64,000 nucleotides of DNA from Pseudaquidulcibacter saccharophilus (GTDB taxonomy: Bacteria > Pseudomonadota > Alphaproteobacteria > Caulobacterales > Aquidulcibacteraceae), in assembly GCF_019455445.1 (NCBI RefSeq), contig NZ_JAHWUS010000001.1, positions 682,001-746,000 of the forward strand. The letters are read 5' to 3'. The notes below the pieces were generated by a model. That model saw nothing but the letters and a program-made list of their open reading frames with translations, was not told the origin of the DNA and made no database searches. A program made the position numbers and the translations under genes. Below, piece by piece: positions 39,094 to 48,555 of the stretch. The first letter of the stretch is position 1; each line of letters starts with the position of its first letter.

Positions 39094-39698
39094 TATCTAA
39101 CGCGACCCGTATCAACATGCACAAAGTCGCTAGCGGCGTAATAGCCAACGCCACCAATTTTCAATTCTTTGGCAACATTGCGTAAGTGTGAAAGTTCAAT
39201 ACCAGGGACGCGGATATCAATTGCCTTGCCCTGCATATGCATGGAGTTTTTGGCAACGCCGCCCGAACGCTCCGCAAGCATGGCATTAGTTTTTGGTGAA
39301 CGATAGCCAGATATAACGTTATAAGGGACGCTAACCTCAAGTTTGCGGGAAAGTGAATCCAGCAAATCCATTAATGCGACATCCATTTGGGTTACATCAC
39401 CCGTGCGGAAATCGCGAAGAACATAATTAATTTCTGATAGAGCGTCAGAAACAACCTGTCCTTTTTCTTTATAAACAATATCTTTGGCTTGATCGCCGGT
39501 GTGAAGGTTATAAAGGCTAAGGCGGCGTACTTCCGGTTCTTTGCCGCCAAAGAAATCCGCCTTTAATTCATCTTCAAGATTGATTTGGCCAGGGAAATTT
39601 TCAACGCGCACGGGTTGGGCAAACGCATTTTCAACAAGACCGGCACTTATTAGACTGGCTGCCCCGATTTGCAAAAGTTGTCTTTTGTTAATCATCAT
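39087..39698 (-). CDS. DUF882/YcbK-like M15 family protein
   Basis: A 203-residue exported protein of the YcbK/DUF882 group, related to M15 zinc peptidases such as D-Ala carboxypeptidases and endolysins. The N-terminus NKRQLLQIGAASLISAG is a signal lacking the classical twin arginine. Zinc-site residues are kept: SMHMQGKAIDIRV carries the His and Asp ligands and FVHVDTGRVRYW the last histidine; YNVISGYRSPKTNAML is the usual preceding motif. YcbK-type proteins are thought to trim peptidoglycan peptides, and ycbK accompanies the L,D-transpeptidase gene ycbB in other proteobacteria, as here. Confidence 0.9.
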   Translation of the reverse strand: MMINKRQLLQIGAASLISAGLVENAFAQPVRVENFPGQINLEDELKADFFGGKEPEVRRLSLYNLHTGDQAKDIVYKEKGQVVSDALSEINYVLRDFRTGDVTQMDVALMDLLDSLSRKLEVSVPYNVISGYRSPKTNAMLAERSGGVAKNSMHMQGKAIDIRVPGIELSHLRNVAKELKIGGVGYYAASDFVHVDTGRVRYW

Positions 39699-39762
39699 AA
39701 TCCTTTGATAAATTATTTGCCGAAAAATACCTAATTAAAAAAACGTCACAGACATTAATTTA

Positions 39763-41382
39763 CTAAGGGGCCGCAGTATCAAACTTCTCAACCACTACTT
39801 GGTTTGTAATTGCATTTTGATTTTCCGCTTTAGGCGCAACATCATTTTTTGCAATCTTATCCGTTTTTGGTTTCTTATTTGTTACCACTTTCTCAGCAGC
39901 ATTTTCATCAACACTAATTTTGCCCCCATTAAGCAATTCATCAAGTGCCTTATCCCATTTATAAGGGTCGGAAGTGAAATAAACAACCTTTTTGCCGTCA
40001 ATTTCATCAACAAAGGCAGTTCTGTATAAAATTAGTACAGGGGTTTTTACATCAAGCCTAACCGCTTGTGTTTTTACCGTGCTTGTAATTTCATCAATTC
40101 TTTCGCGGGTAAAACCTTTATCTTTAAGCAAGATAGCCGCCAAATCTTTGGGATAATGAAGGCGAACGCAACCATGGCTAAAGGTTCGATTGCGTACGTC
40201 AAACAAGGCGTGGTTTGGCGTATCGTGCAAATAGATTGCGTGACCGTTTTCCATATCAAACTTCACACGCCCCAGTGAATTGCTGGGGCCGGGGGGTTGA
40301 ACGCGCACGCTTCCCTTAATTGATTCAGGCTTATACCATGGTGGATTAAATACAACCGCACGAATATGATCGGCAAGGATTGGGGTTTTTGTGCTGTCTT
40401 TGCCAACAATTGCCGGCATTTCAATTCGCTTTATGCCATTATCCCACATGATAACGCGTTGGTCTGCGATGTTTGCCTCGATGCGCACGGCAGGGTTTTC
40501 ACGTGGCAACCAACGCTCACGCTCAAGGTTTAAATCGATTTGTTTAAGGCGATCCATAGCACTTACATCAAGTGCTTTAAGGGTATTTTCATTTAGATCG
40601 CCAGTAATTTTAAGATTATGGCTCTTTTGAAAATTTTCGAGTTGTTTTTTAAGACCTTCATCGAAATATGTTGGTGTTGTGCTATTTAGCGCCGTGAAAT
40701 CTTCTTGTGCAAGGCGATTGCGAAGGGTGCCGACTTTTTCATCGGTCATCCCAAGTTTTAATTCTGGGGCGTCGCCAATTTTTATAAACCCGCCATTTTT
40801 TACAATTGCAGCATATTTCGTGCGCATTTCAGTCAAAGACGTATATGCATTATGAGTTGGGGCAAGTGAATTTACAAATCCTTGCAGATTATTATTGGCA
40901 AATGCCGTGTCAAATTCGGCGCCAAAATCACGCGCCTTGGTGCGCATAAGCCAATAGCCAGAAACTTTTTTCCACGGCACGCGGCCACCATTCATGTTGT
41001 TACCGAATTTTACCAATTCATTTTTAAGGAGGTTCTTATCCTCTTCGGTAATTTTCTCGCCTTTGTTAATTTTGGCGGCAAGTGCACTTAAATCCGGCTT
41101 GTTAAGGCCATGCGTTTCTGCGCCTTCTAGGAAGTTTATAATCATTGTGGCATCGGCCTTTTTCACCGCGCCATTATCAAGGCTTAGAAGTTCACCAATT
41201 TTGTCGGCAGGATTGTTTTGCGAAGTCTTTGTCGATGCTGAGTTTCCAGTTGGAGTAAATTTTCCAAGTGAAATTAACCCCCTGTCTTGCAACTGGTTAA
41301 ATACGACAAATCCTGCCCCAACAAGGGCAATAGTTCCAGTTAATATTTTCGCAAAATTCTTCATTAACTGCTTGTTATCCAA
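39763..41382 (-). CDS. L,D-transpeptidase (YcbB/LdtD-like)
   Basis: A 539-residue periplasmic L,D-transpeptidase making 3-3 peptidoglycan crosslinks. An N-terminal membrane anchor (about residues 9-27) is followed by a scaffold domain, a peptidoglycan-binding domain (LKKQLENFQKSHNLKITGDL), and the YkuD catalytic domain with YLHDTPNHALF and FSHGCVRLHYP, whose nucleophile is Cys405. A Lys/Asn-rich tail of about 50 residues follows. The arrangement is that of E. coli LdtD. The YcbK-like gene is 64 bases downstream on the same strand. No paired penicillin-binding protein is nearby. Confidence 0.93.
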   Translation of the reverse strand: MDNKQLMKNFAKILTGTIALVGAGFVVFNQLQDRGLISLGKFTPTGNSASTKTSQNNPADKIGELLSLDNGAVKKADATMIINFLEGAETHGLNKPDLSALAAKINKGEKITEEDKNLLKNELVKFGNNMNGGRVPWKKVSGYWLMRTKARDFGAEFDTAFANNNLQGFVNSLAPTHNAYTSLTEMRTKYAAIVKNGGFIKIGDAPELKLGMTDEKVGTLRNRLAQEDFTALNSTTPTYFDEGLKKQLENFQKSHNLKITGDLNENTLKALDVSAMDRLKQIDLNLERERWLPRENPAVRIEANIADQRVIMWDNGIKRIEMPAIVGKDSTKTPILADHIRAVVFNPPWYKPESIKGSVRVQPPGPSNSLGRVKFDMENGHAIYLHDTPNHALFDVRNRTFSHGCVRLHYPKDLAAILLKDKGFTRERIDEITSTVKTQAVRLDVKTPVLILYRTAFVDEIDGKKVVYFTSDPYKWDKALDELLNGGKISVDENAAEKVVTNKKPKTDKIAKNDVAPKAENQNAITNQVVVEKFDTAAP

Positions 41383-41462
41383 ATATTGTAAAAAAGCAAT
41401 TAAAGTTAATAAAGTTTAATGAAGACTATTTAAATAATACTTACGGTTTAGTACTTTGAATA

Positions 41463-42566
41463 TTAAAATAGAGTGACGTTTTTACCATCTTTATTAAAAA
41501 CATGAATATGACTTAAATCAAAGCTAAGGCTATGATTTTTACCGATTTTCGCATTAAATTCTGGTGCAAGCTGTAGGGTTATTTTGACTTCACTATCTTT
41601 ATCATCTGCGGTTTCAAAATAAGCATATTTTGCATGCCCTAATTCCTCTACAAATTGCAGTTTTGCATCAAGCAACCCCTTGTTTTCAGATATAAATAAA
41701 TGCTCAGGGCGTATGCCAACGGTTACATCGTCACCGATTCTTAAATCAGAATTGATTTTAATGGTAATTTCAGAGTGATTATTGATAAGAATTTGGGCTT
41801 CTTTTGCATTCGTATTAATAACTTTTGCTTTGATGGAATTCATTTTTGGTGAGCCAATAAAGCCCGCAACAAAAATATTTTCTGGGCGCTTATAAAGTTC
41901 AAGTGGCGCGCCATATTGTGAAATATAGCCATTATTTAAGACCACGATTTTATCCGCCAATGTCATTGCCTCAATCTGATCATGGGTAACGTAAATAATG
42001 GTTTTACCCAAGGTTTCGCCAAGGCGCGCAAATTCATAGCGCATTTTAACCCGTAAGGCGGCATCAAGGTTTGATAATGGCTCGTCAAATAAAAATACTT
42101 CTGGCTTGCGAACGATGGCGCGGCCAATTGCAACCCTTTGACGTTGACCGCCCGATAATTCTTTGGGTTTGCGGTTTAATAGGTGATCAATATTTAGGGT
42201 CTTGGCAGCAGCACGCACCGCAACGTCAATTTCTTCTTTTGGCCTGCTGGCAAGTTTTAGCGCAAAAGCCATATTATCATAAACATTCATATGCGGATAA
42301 AGCGCATATGATTGAAATACCATGGCAATTCCGCGTTCAAGTGGTGAATGATTGGTAACATCTTTACCGCCAATAAAAACTTGTCCTGCGGTTGGTGTTT
42401 CTAGCCCTGCAATCAAACGCAAAAGTGTTGATTTCCCACAACCTGATGGGCCAACAAAAACCACAAACTCCCCATCTTTGATGTCGAGGTCGATGTTTTT
42501 GATGACTTCAACTTGGTTTTTGTCCCCAAAGCTTTTTTTGATGTTTTTTAATTCTATGCCTGCCAT
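41463..42566 (-). CDS. Sugar ABC transporter ATP-binding protein (MalK/UgpC-like)
   Basis: A 367-residue ATPase of the CUT1 carbohydrate importer class. Walker A is GPSGCGKSTLLR (about residues 37-48), the signature LSGGQRQRVAIGRAI, Walker B VFLFDEPLSNLDA, and the H-loop VTHDQIEAMTLAD. The C-terminal TOBE/OB-like part (about 240-367) has VGIRPEHLFI, as in MalK and UgpC. It is the last gene of the minus-strand glycan operon, overlapping the 998-residue protein gene by one base, and should energise the two permeases encoded upstream. Confidence 0.95.
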   Translation of the reverse strand: MAGIELKNIKKSFGDKNQVEVIKNIDLDIKDGEFVVFVGPSGCGKSTLLRLIAGLETPTAGQVFIGGKDVTNHSPLERGIAMVFQSYALYPHMNVYDNMAFALKLASRPKEEIDVAVRAAAKTLNIDHLLNRKPKELSGGQRQRVAIGRAIVRKPEVFLFDEPLSNLDAALRVKMRYEFARLGETLGKTIIYVTHDQIEAMTLADKIVVLNNGYISQYGAPLELYKRPENIFVAGFIGSPKMNSIKAKVINTNAKEAQILINNHSEITIKINSDLRIGDDVTVGIRPEHLFISENKGLLDAKLQFVEELGHAKYAYFETADDKDSEVKITLQLAPEFNAKIGKNHSLSFDLSHIHVFNKDGKNVTLF

Positions 42567-45562
42567 TATTTCATCTCAACAATAGGTGCACCAAAATAGT
42601 AATCTTCTGCCTTGGTTGCTTGTAACTTGCCATTTATATAAAGTTTTTTACCCGCGAATAGTTTTTGCGGAATTATAAATCCGCCGATTGGAAATTCCTC
42701 GCCGGAAATTTTCAAATTAAGTTCAGTTTTTTTGTTGTCGCTTTTGGCTGCAATGGAAACTTTTCCTTGTGTGGTAACTAATCCGTCAATTCTTATGCCT
42801 TCGCCTGATAACCAATTGGGGTTTACGCCCGCCCCAACCACAATTGCCAATGTGTTTGCGTCTTCATAGACAATACGGTCGGTGGCAGCGCGTATGAAAT
42901 CACTTGCGACCCAGCCATGCGGCAAATCACCAAGGAAACGTGGGGTACGAACCTCGCGCCCAACAACTTCGGCGAATGCATTCCACTCATGCGGGTGGCG
43001 GTCATTCATGAAGAAATTGCTTGCGCTTTCTGCGCGGTCAGATTGCCCAAGATGGCTAAACGCGCTTACGACCCGCCATTCATATGGGGTATAATCTTTC
43101 CATTCTTTATCAATGTCGCGACGTTTTATAAAATTATCCCAATATTTATCAAATGTCGCATAAAACCACTCGCGCGGAAAATACCTATCAACCCCAAGCA
43201 ATAGTGCAATTGTGGTTGAGGTTGCATCAAAATCACCGCGATCTGCTGCACCGGCGATATATTTAAAACCATAGCGTTTTTGAGTTGCCATTATGGAGTT
43301 TTTTATATCATCGGCAAATTGCATTTTTTCGTAATAAATCGCATCGTTTTGTTCATATTCTTCTGCCGCAAAAGCTATTGTTTGGGCATCTTCATAGCCC
43401 CTTAAGCCCCAGAAATTATCCCAATGCGAATAGGCGGGTTTATCTGAATAGCCTTCATGCGAAATGCTTGGTGGCAAAAGCCCATATGTATCAGAGCCAA
43501 TCTTGTCATCCGTACGCTCAGAAAGTCTTTGATTATTCATGTAGTCATAGGCTGCTTTGACATTTTTCCAATATTTTTTGGGAATTTCAGAATCTTTGGT
43601 ATAATCATAAACCAGTTTGACAAGGTGGATATATTCACCTTGGGAATCGTTTTCGGGGACAGGGTCAGAACCACGAAAATCAACACAACAAGGTATCTTG
43701 CCATTCTCAAATTGATATTTTGAGAAATAATCAAGATAATCAATTGCTTCCTTGGTATAGCCATAACGCAATAATTCCTCGGCAATCATTACGCCGTCTC
43801 TTATCCACGAGCGGGCATAAGAACGCGCACCGGGGCGCAAAATAACCCCATCACGCATAATAAGAATATTGGCGATTGAGGTTTTGATGGTGTTCGCCAA
43901 GTCTTGGTCGTTGCCGCCCAATTTTATATCGACATTTGAAAGGCGTTTGCGCCAAAAATCTGCTGTCTGTTTTAATGCCGCATAATCATCTGTTTGGTTT
44001 ATTGTTTGCCCATTAAGTGGCGCATTAAAACTAATACTTTTACTTTCACCTGGCTTAAGCGTGATTTCATAAACCATTAGCCCTTGGGCTAGCCCATTTT
44101 TATCTTGCGAATAGGCTGAGGTTGGTAATTCATTATTGTTGAGTTTTTCAATTAGATTGCCCTCATAAAAATCACTTGTAGCGATTTTTTTTGCGGCTTC
44201 TGAATAAATGACCTTGGTTTGGTTAATTAATGCGGAATTATTGTTTAAGGTAACTGAATTTATTGGCGCATAGCCGCCTTCGGTTGCCAAGAATTGCTTG
44301 GGCGAATTAACCTGTGTTGGGCGGGTATATAACGCAAGTTTAAGGGTTTTTGATTTATCGGAAGTGTTTTTTAATTCATATATTCCATGAACGAATGAAC
44401 TTTCCTTCGTTCCAGAGACAAAGCCAGTGTTTTTTAATTCAAACCCATCACCAAACCATGTTGCGGTTGGGATTGGCAAATAATTATCCATTAAAGAATG
44501 GCTTACTTTAACGTCTTGATAGGTGAAAAGTTTGTTGCCATCCATGACAAAGGGGGCAATTGAAAAACCACCTCGACCAATTTCAATTGCGCCATCTTCG
44601 CTAATTAATGCGCCCTGATTTCCGCCACCATCAACGCCCATCAGTGTCCAATATTCTTGTTGGTTATAAAAAGCGCGCGGATATGCCCCACGAATGGAGT
44701 TGGCGGCAACATTATAAAGGAATGAATTGTAATTGGCCCCAAATTCAAGCGGCTCAATCTTGAAGTTTTTAACCGCAGCCGATTTGGATGTAATTCTTAT
44801 AAATTTTGCTTCGGCTTCTGTGGTCTTGATTAAATCATTACCGCCATCAGAGTTTTGTATGCTTTGGACAGGGGTATATTTTTTTCCGTCAAGAGATGAT
44901 GCAATATCATATGAAATATTACCAGTTTTGTCCCATTCAAGACTTATACCACCAAATTCGCGAACGCGCCCCAAATCAAAAATTTGGCTATCGCCCTGTT
45001 TTGAAATTTTAATTGGCGGTGGTGGGGTATTTTCGGCATCAAGTGGTTCAATTTTTAAATTATCAATTTCGACAAAGCCTTTGCCACCATTGCCCGCAGT
45101 TATTACAAATTCCAAGCCATCAGAATGGGTAAGGGGGGCATCTTTCACAGGGCCCCAGGCGAATGAAACTTGGCGTTTTTTGATACGAATTAATTGCCAG
45201 TCATTTGTTAATTCAAAATCACGTTTTTGATTCCACCAAACCGTATCGCCGCTTGAATTTGATAATTTGAATTCGAGATTATTTTTCAAACCTTGCCCGC
45301 GAATATAGAATGAGATCACATAATTCTCAGGGTATGAAATCGGTAATTTACGGCGTACAAAGGCATAACCACCATGATTATTAAAATCATAATCAAAACG
45401 TATGGCCTTGCCATCAACCCCTTTCACAGATGATTTAAGTGATGAAACTCCGTCTGATGCGGCGGCCTGCCATGCAACCAAATCCTCAAAATTATCGAGG
45501 TTTTGCGCATTGGAATATGCAGGTATCAAAAGTGCGGTGGTTAAAAATAAAAACTTTCTCAT
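42566..45562 (-). CDS. Secreted multidomain protein: CBM-like, discoidin-like and (alpha/alpha)6 glycosidase-like domains
   Basis: A 998-residue protein with a signal peptide (residues 1-19). Residues about 22-175 resemble a carbohydrate-binding jelly roll (GYAFVRRKLPISYPENYVI, then FVEIDNLKIEPL); about 183-272 look like an F5/8 (discoidin) repeat (IFDLGRVREFGGISLEW). A beta-rich part follows (about 290-520), then a helical region (about 540-900) with ARSYARSWIRDGVMIAEELL, YDYMNNQRLSERTDD and AYSHWDNFWGLRGYEDA, like six-hairpin glycosidases. It ends in a beta domain. I cannot place it in a numbered glycoside hydrolase family. Between permease and ATPase genes in the operon, it likely trims the imported glycan. 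Confidence 0.75.
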   Translation of the reverse strand: MRKFLFLTTALLIPAYSNAQNLDNFEDLVAWQAAASDGVSSLKSSVKGVDGKAIRFDYDFNNHGGYAFVRRKLPISYPENYVISFYIRGQGLKNNLEFKLSNSSGDTVWWNQKRDFELTNDWQLIRIKKRQVSFAWGPVKDAPLTHSDGLEFVITAGNGGKGFVEIDNLKIEPLDAENTPPPPIKISKQGDSQIFDLGRVREFGGISLEWDKTGNISYDIASSLDGKKYTPVQSIQNSDGGNDLIKTTEAEAKFIRITSKSAAVKNFKIEPLEFGANYNSFLYNVAANSIRGAYPRAFYNQQEYWTLMGVDGGGNQGALISEDGAIEIGRGGFSIAPFVMDGNKLFTYQDVKVSHSLMDNYLPIPTATWFGDGFELKNTGFVSGTKESSFVHGIYELKNTSDKSKTLKLALYTRPTQVNSPKQFLATEGGYAPINSVTLNNNSALINQTKVIYSEAAKKIATSDFYEGNLIEKLNNNELPTSAYSQDKNGLAQGLMVYEITLKPGESKSISFNAPLNGQTINQTDDYAALKQTADFWRKRLSNVDIKLGGNDQDLANTIKTSIANILIMRDGVILRPGARSYARSWIRDGVMIAEELLRYGYTKEAIDYLDYFSKYQFENGKIPCCVDFRGSDPVPENDSQGEYIHLVKLVYDYTKDSEIPKKYWKNVKAAYDYMNNQRLSERTDDKIGSDTYGLLPPSISHEGYSDKPAYSHWDNFWGLRGYEDAQTIAFAAEEYEQNDAIYYEKMQFADDIKNSIMATQKRYGFKYIAGAADRGDFDATSTTIALLLGVDRYFPREWFYATFDKYWDNFIKRRDIDKEWKDYTPYEWRVVSAFSHLGQSDRAESASNFFMNDRHPHEWNAFAEVVGREVRTPRFLGDLPHGWVASDFIRAATDRIVYEDANTLAIVVGAGVNPNWLSGEGIRIDGLVTTQGKVSIAAKSDNKKTELNLKISGEEFPIGGFIIPQKLFAGKKLYINGKLQATKAEDYYFGAPIVEMK

Positions 45563-46377
45563 CCCTTCACACTCCCGGCCAAAAGCCCGCGCATATAATA
45601 TCGTTGAAGTACCAAAAATAATAACAAAACTGGCAAAACCGTTATCACTGCACCCGCCATCATTAATTCGCTATCTTGGACGTGTTCACGTGATAAAACC
45701 GCAAGTGCGACAGGCAATGTATAAGACTGATTGTCGGTTAAAATAATCAATGGCCACATAAAATCATTCCAACTTCCAAGGAAAGTAAACAAACCCAATG
45801 TAACCAAAATTGGTGTTAAATTTGGGATGATTAATTTGGTGAAAATCTGAAACTCATTGGCACCGTCTACCCTTGCCGCTTCAATCATTTCATCAGGAAT
45901 TGATTGCGAAAATTGGCGTACCATGAAAATCCCAAATACACTTGCAATCCATGGCACTAATGCGCCGGCATAGGTATTCACAAGACCAAAGGTTTTTAGC
46001 AAAAGGAATAGGGGCATCATGCCAACTTGCGCAGGTATAATTAGCGCGCTTAGGAGGCTATTAAACATTGCATCACGCCCCTTGAAACGTAATTTGGCAA
46101 AGGCATAACCCGCCATTACGTTAAAACTTAAGGAAAGAATGGTCGCGCAAACTGCAAGAATTACGCTATTGAAAAAATAAACCTCAATATGGTTGCCAGC
46201 AAATAATTCATGGTATGCGTTCAATGTCGGTGATTTGGGCAAAAGTGGCGGTGGGAATGATGCCGCTTCGCCCGAGTGCATGAACGATGTTGTCACCATC
46301 CATAAAAGCGGGAAGGCAACCAAAAACACCAAAAGCCAAACAATAAGATTAAAGAAAAGGGATTTTAATTTTTCCAT
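45559..46377 (-). CDS. Carbohydrate ABC transporter permease (MalG-like)
   Basis: A 272-residue inner-membrane permease with six helices. The EAA loop reads EAARVDGANEFQIFTKLIIP, the contact with the ATPase. The family of MalG/UgpE proteins starts with a single helix and a long periplasmic segment, as here (NLIVWLLVFLVAFPLLWMV and the HSGEAASFPPPLLPKSPTL loop). It overlaps the gene on either side by 1 and 4 bases, so translation is coupled. The substrate is predicted only from the operon. Confidence 0.93.
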   Translation of the reverse strand: MEKLKSLFFNLIVWLLVFLVAFPLLWMVTTSFMHSGEAASFPPPLLPKSPTLNAYHELFAGNHIEVYFFNSVILAVCATILSLSFNVMAGYAFAKLRFKGRDAMFNSLLSALIIPAQVGMMPLFLLLKTFGLVNTYAGALVPWIASVFGIFMVRQFSQSIPDEMIEAARVDGANEFQIFTKLIIPNLTPILVTLGLFTFLGSWNDFMWPLIILTDNQSYTLPVALAVLSREHVQDSELMMAGAVITVLPVLLLFLVLQRYYMRGLLAGSVKG

Positions 46378-47270
46378 TATTTAACCCCTTGTAATTTGGC
46401 AATTTGTCCTTGAATTAGGGTCATGACCAGCATCATGGCGAATAATACAAATGCCACAGCAGAGGCCGAACCCAAATTCCACCATTTAAAGCCTTGTTCA
46501 TACATCATATAAAGCACGGTAACGGTTTGTTCTGCGGGGCCACCTTGGGTCATTACATATGGTTCGGCAAAAAGTTGGAAATAGCCGGTCATGGTCATGA
46601 TTGAAACCAAAAGTATGGATGGACCAAGTGCAGGCAGGGTAACGTTTAAAAACCTTTGCCATGGGCTTGCACCATCGATTTTTGCCGCCTCATAAAGGTC
46701 ATTGGGAATTGAACCAATGGCGGCAATAAAAATCACCATATTATATCCAAAATTTTTCCAAACCGCGAAAACGATGATGGCTGGCATTGCCCAATGCGGA
46801 TCACCCAACCAATCAATCGGATTAATTCCAAGTTTGGAGAGACCGAAATTTATAAAGCCATATTTGGTGTGCAATAAATATTTGAATACAACGGCGGTGG
46901 CAACCAATGTGGTTACAACAGGCGCAAAGAAAATTGTACGAATAAATGCCTTTAGTTTAACCGAATTTTCCGTAAGCAATATTGCCGCCGATAACGATGC
47001 CGCCATTGACAATGGGCCGCCGACAAATACAAAAAACAAGGTATTTTTTAACGCCGTCCAAAAAAGTGGATTTGCCAATAATTCACTATAATTTTTTAAA
47101 CCCACAAAACGAAGATTATTGATGTCTGCAAGGGCGTAAATATCAAAATCTGTAAAACTAAGGATAAAGGCCGCCAAAGCTGGGCCAAAGAAAAACACCA
47201 CAATCGCAATCATTGCGGGTGCAACAAATAAATAGCCAGCCAATGCAGTATTAAAAGGCGACTTATTCAT
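46377..47270 (-). CDS. Carbohydrate ABC transporter permease (MalF/UgpA-like)
   Basis: A 297-residue permease with six helices and the EAA motif EAAKIDGASPWQRFLNVTLP. The N-terminal helix LAGYLFVAPAMIAIVVFFFG and the absence of the large periplasmic insert make it UgpA-like rather than E. coli MalF-like. It overlaps the solute-binding protein gene by 8 bases and the second permease gene by one. The two permeases should form the heterodimeric channel. Confidence 0.93.
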   Translation of the reverse strand: MNKSPFNTALAGYLFVAPAMIAIVVFFFGPALAAFILSFTDFDIYALADINNLRFVGLKNYSELLANPLFWTALKNTLFFVFVGGPLSMAASLSAAILLTENSVKLKAFIRTIFFAPVVTTLVATAVVFKYLLHTKYGFINFGLSKLGINPIDWLGDPHWAMPAIIVFAVWKNFGYNMVIFIAAIGSIPNDLYEAAKIDGASPWQRFLNVTLPALGPSILLVSIMTMTGYFQLFAEPYVMTQGGPAEQTVTVLYMMYEQGFKWWNLGSASAVAFVLFAMMLVMTLIQGQIAKLQGVK

Positions 47271-48555
47271 GAATAGCCCCCCGTTTCAAAATCCAACGAC
47301 GTTTTTCAAGGATGCGGTCGGCGCGTTTGTTCATTTCCAACACCGCACCATTAACATCAAATTGCCCGCGCAACATTTGTTCGGTTACAATTCGCATTTC
47401 TTGGGCAATTCTTTCCCATTCAGGGGCGGGTGGGGCAGGTTTTACGTGCTGTAATTGTTCGTAAAAAGCATTGGAATATTTATCCGTGTCAAGTTTTCCC
47501 ATTGCCCATGATGATTTTTGTGCGGGCAAATCCCCGGTTAAATCATAAAATTCTTTCTGAACTTCTGGGCGTGATAGAAACTCAATCAATTTCCAAACCG
47601 CAGGTTTTTTGTTTGAATTTTTCATAACCACAAGGCTTGAACCACCTGCTGATGAATAATTAATTCCGCAAGGGCCAATTGGCATTGGTGTGGTTGCCCA
47701 ATCATCCTGCATAGCTTCTGGCAGGCGGCGTTTAAACTCACCAATATTCCATGGGCCTGTTATATAAAAACTGAAAAGCCCACGGGCAAATTCATCATAA
47801 ATATTTGAAATTTGGCTGGCATCAGTTAATGGTGCAAGCCCTTCATCAAAGAGAGATTTATAATATGTAAGTGTCTCTTTATAGCCCTTGGAATCAAAAT
47901 TACCCAATGTAGCATTATCTTTTAAAATTGGGTCATCTACGCTTAGGGCGAGATTGAACAAAGGCTCATATTCATTAAGCGGGAGGATTATTGCATATTT
48001 ATCTTTGCCGACATTAGCCTTTATTTTGCGTAATGCATTTCTAAAACCGTCCCAATCTTTTGGAACTGTATCAAACCCGGCCGCGCGTAATGTATCTTTT
48101 CGGTAAAATAAAACCCTTGTATCAACATACCATGGAATGCCGTATAATTTGCCGTCAATGACATTGGTGTCCCAAATGCCTTCAAAATAATCATTCTTTT
48201 TGATGTTTGAATTAGTTAAAAACCCATCAAGACGGTCAACCGCACCAATCGCCACAAATTCTGGAAGCCAACTATTCCCGATTTGTGAAATATCTGGCAA
48301 CGTATTGCCTGCAAAAGCGGTCAATAGTTTTTCATGCGCCGCAGTCCACGGTAATTGTTGTACCTTGACCTGAATATCAGGGTTATCGATAAGGAATTTT
48401 GGCAATAATTGACCAACAACTTCGCCTTCGCGCCCCATGCCCCAAAAGTTTATAACATTGCCAGAATGGGCATTGGAATTGCCAAAAACTTTTGAACATC
48501 CGGCAAAAAGCGGCGCGCCAATCATTGTCAAAATGGTGTTGCGGCGGTTTATCAT
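47263..48555 (-). CDS. Extracellular sugar-binding lipoprotein (family 1)
   Basis: A 430-residue solute-binding protein. The N-terminus has a lipobox, LFAGC, making Cys20 the probable lipidated residue, after a signal with RR. The mature part shows VINFWGMGREGEVVGQLLP, TLPDISQIGNSWLPEF, GIPWYVDTRVLFYRKD and the SAGGSSLVVMKNS segment typical of family 1 (UgpB/MalE-like) proteins. Its ATG overlaps the stop of the GH144-like gene by 4 bases. The ligand is likely an oligosaccharide released by that enzyme. Confidence 0.92.
   Translation of the reverse strand: MINRRNTILTMIGAPLFAGCSKVFGNSNAHSGNVINFWGMGREGEVVGQLLPKFLIDNPDIQVKVQQLPWTAAHEKLLTAFAGNTLPDISQIGNSWLPEFVAIGAVDRLDGFLTNSNIKKNDYFEGIWDTNVIDGKLYGIPWYVDTRVLFYRKDTLRAAGFDTVPKDWDGFRNALRKIKANVGKDKYAIILPLNEYEPLFNLALSVDDPILKDNATLGNFDSKGYKETLTYYKSLFDEGLAPLTDASQISNIYDEFARGLFSFYITGPWNIGEFKRRLPEAMQDDWATTPMPIGPCGINYSSAGGSSLVVMKNSNKKPAVWKLIEFLSRPEVQKEFYDLTGDLPAQKSSWAMGKLDTDKYSNAFYEQLQHVKPAPPAPEWERIAQEMRIVTEQMLRGQFDVNGAVLEMNKRADRILEKRRWILKRGAIHE

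Noticed and set aside
41775-41790. ATTATTGATAAGA inside the MalK-like gene
   Set aside because: Two mismatches, fully coding and not near a start; background of an AT-rich genome.
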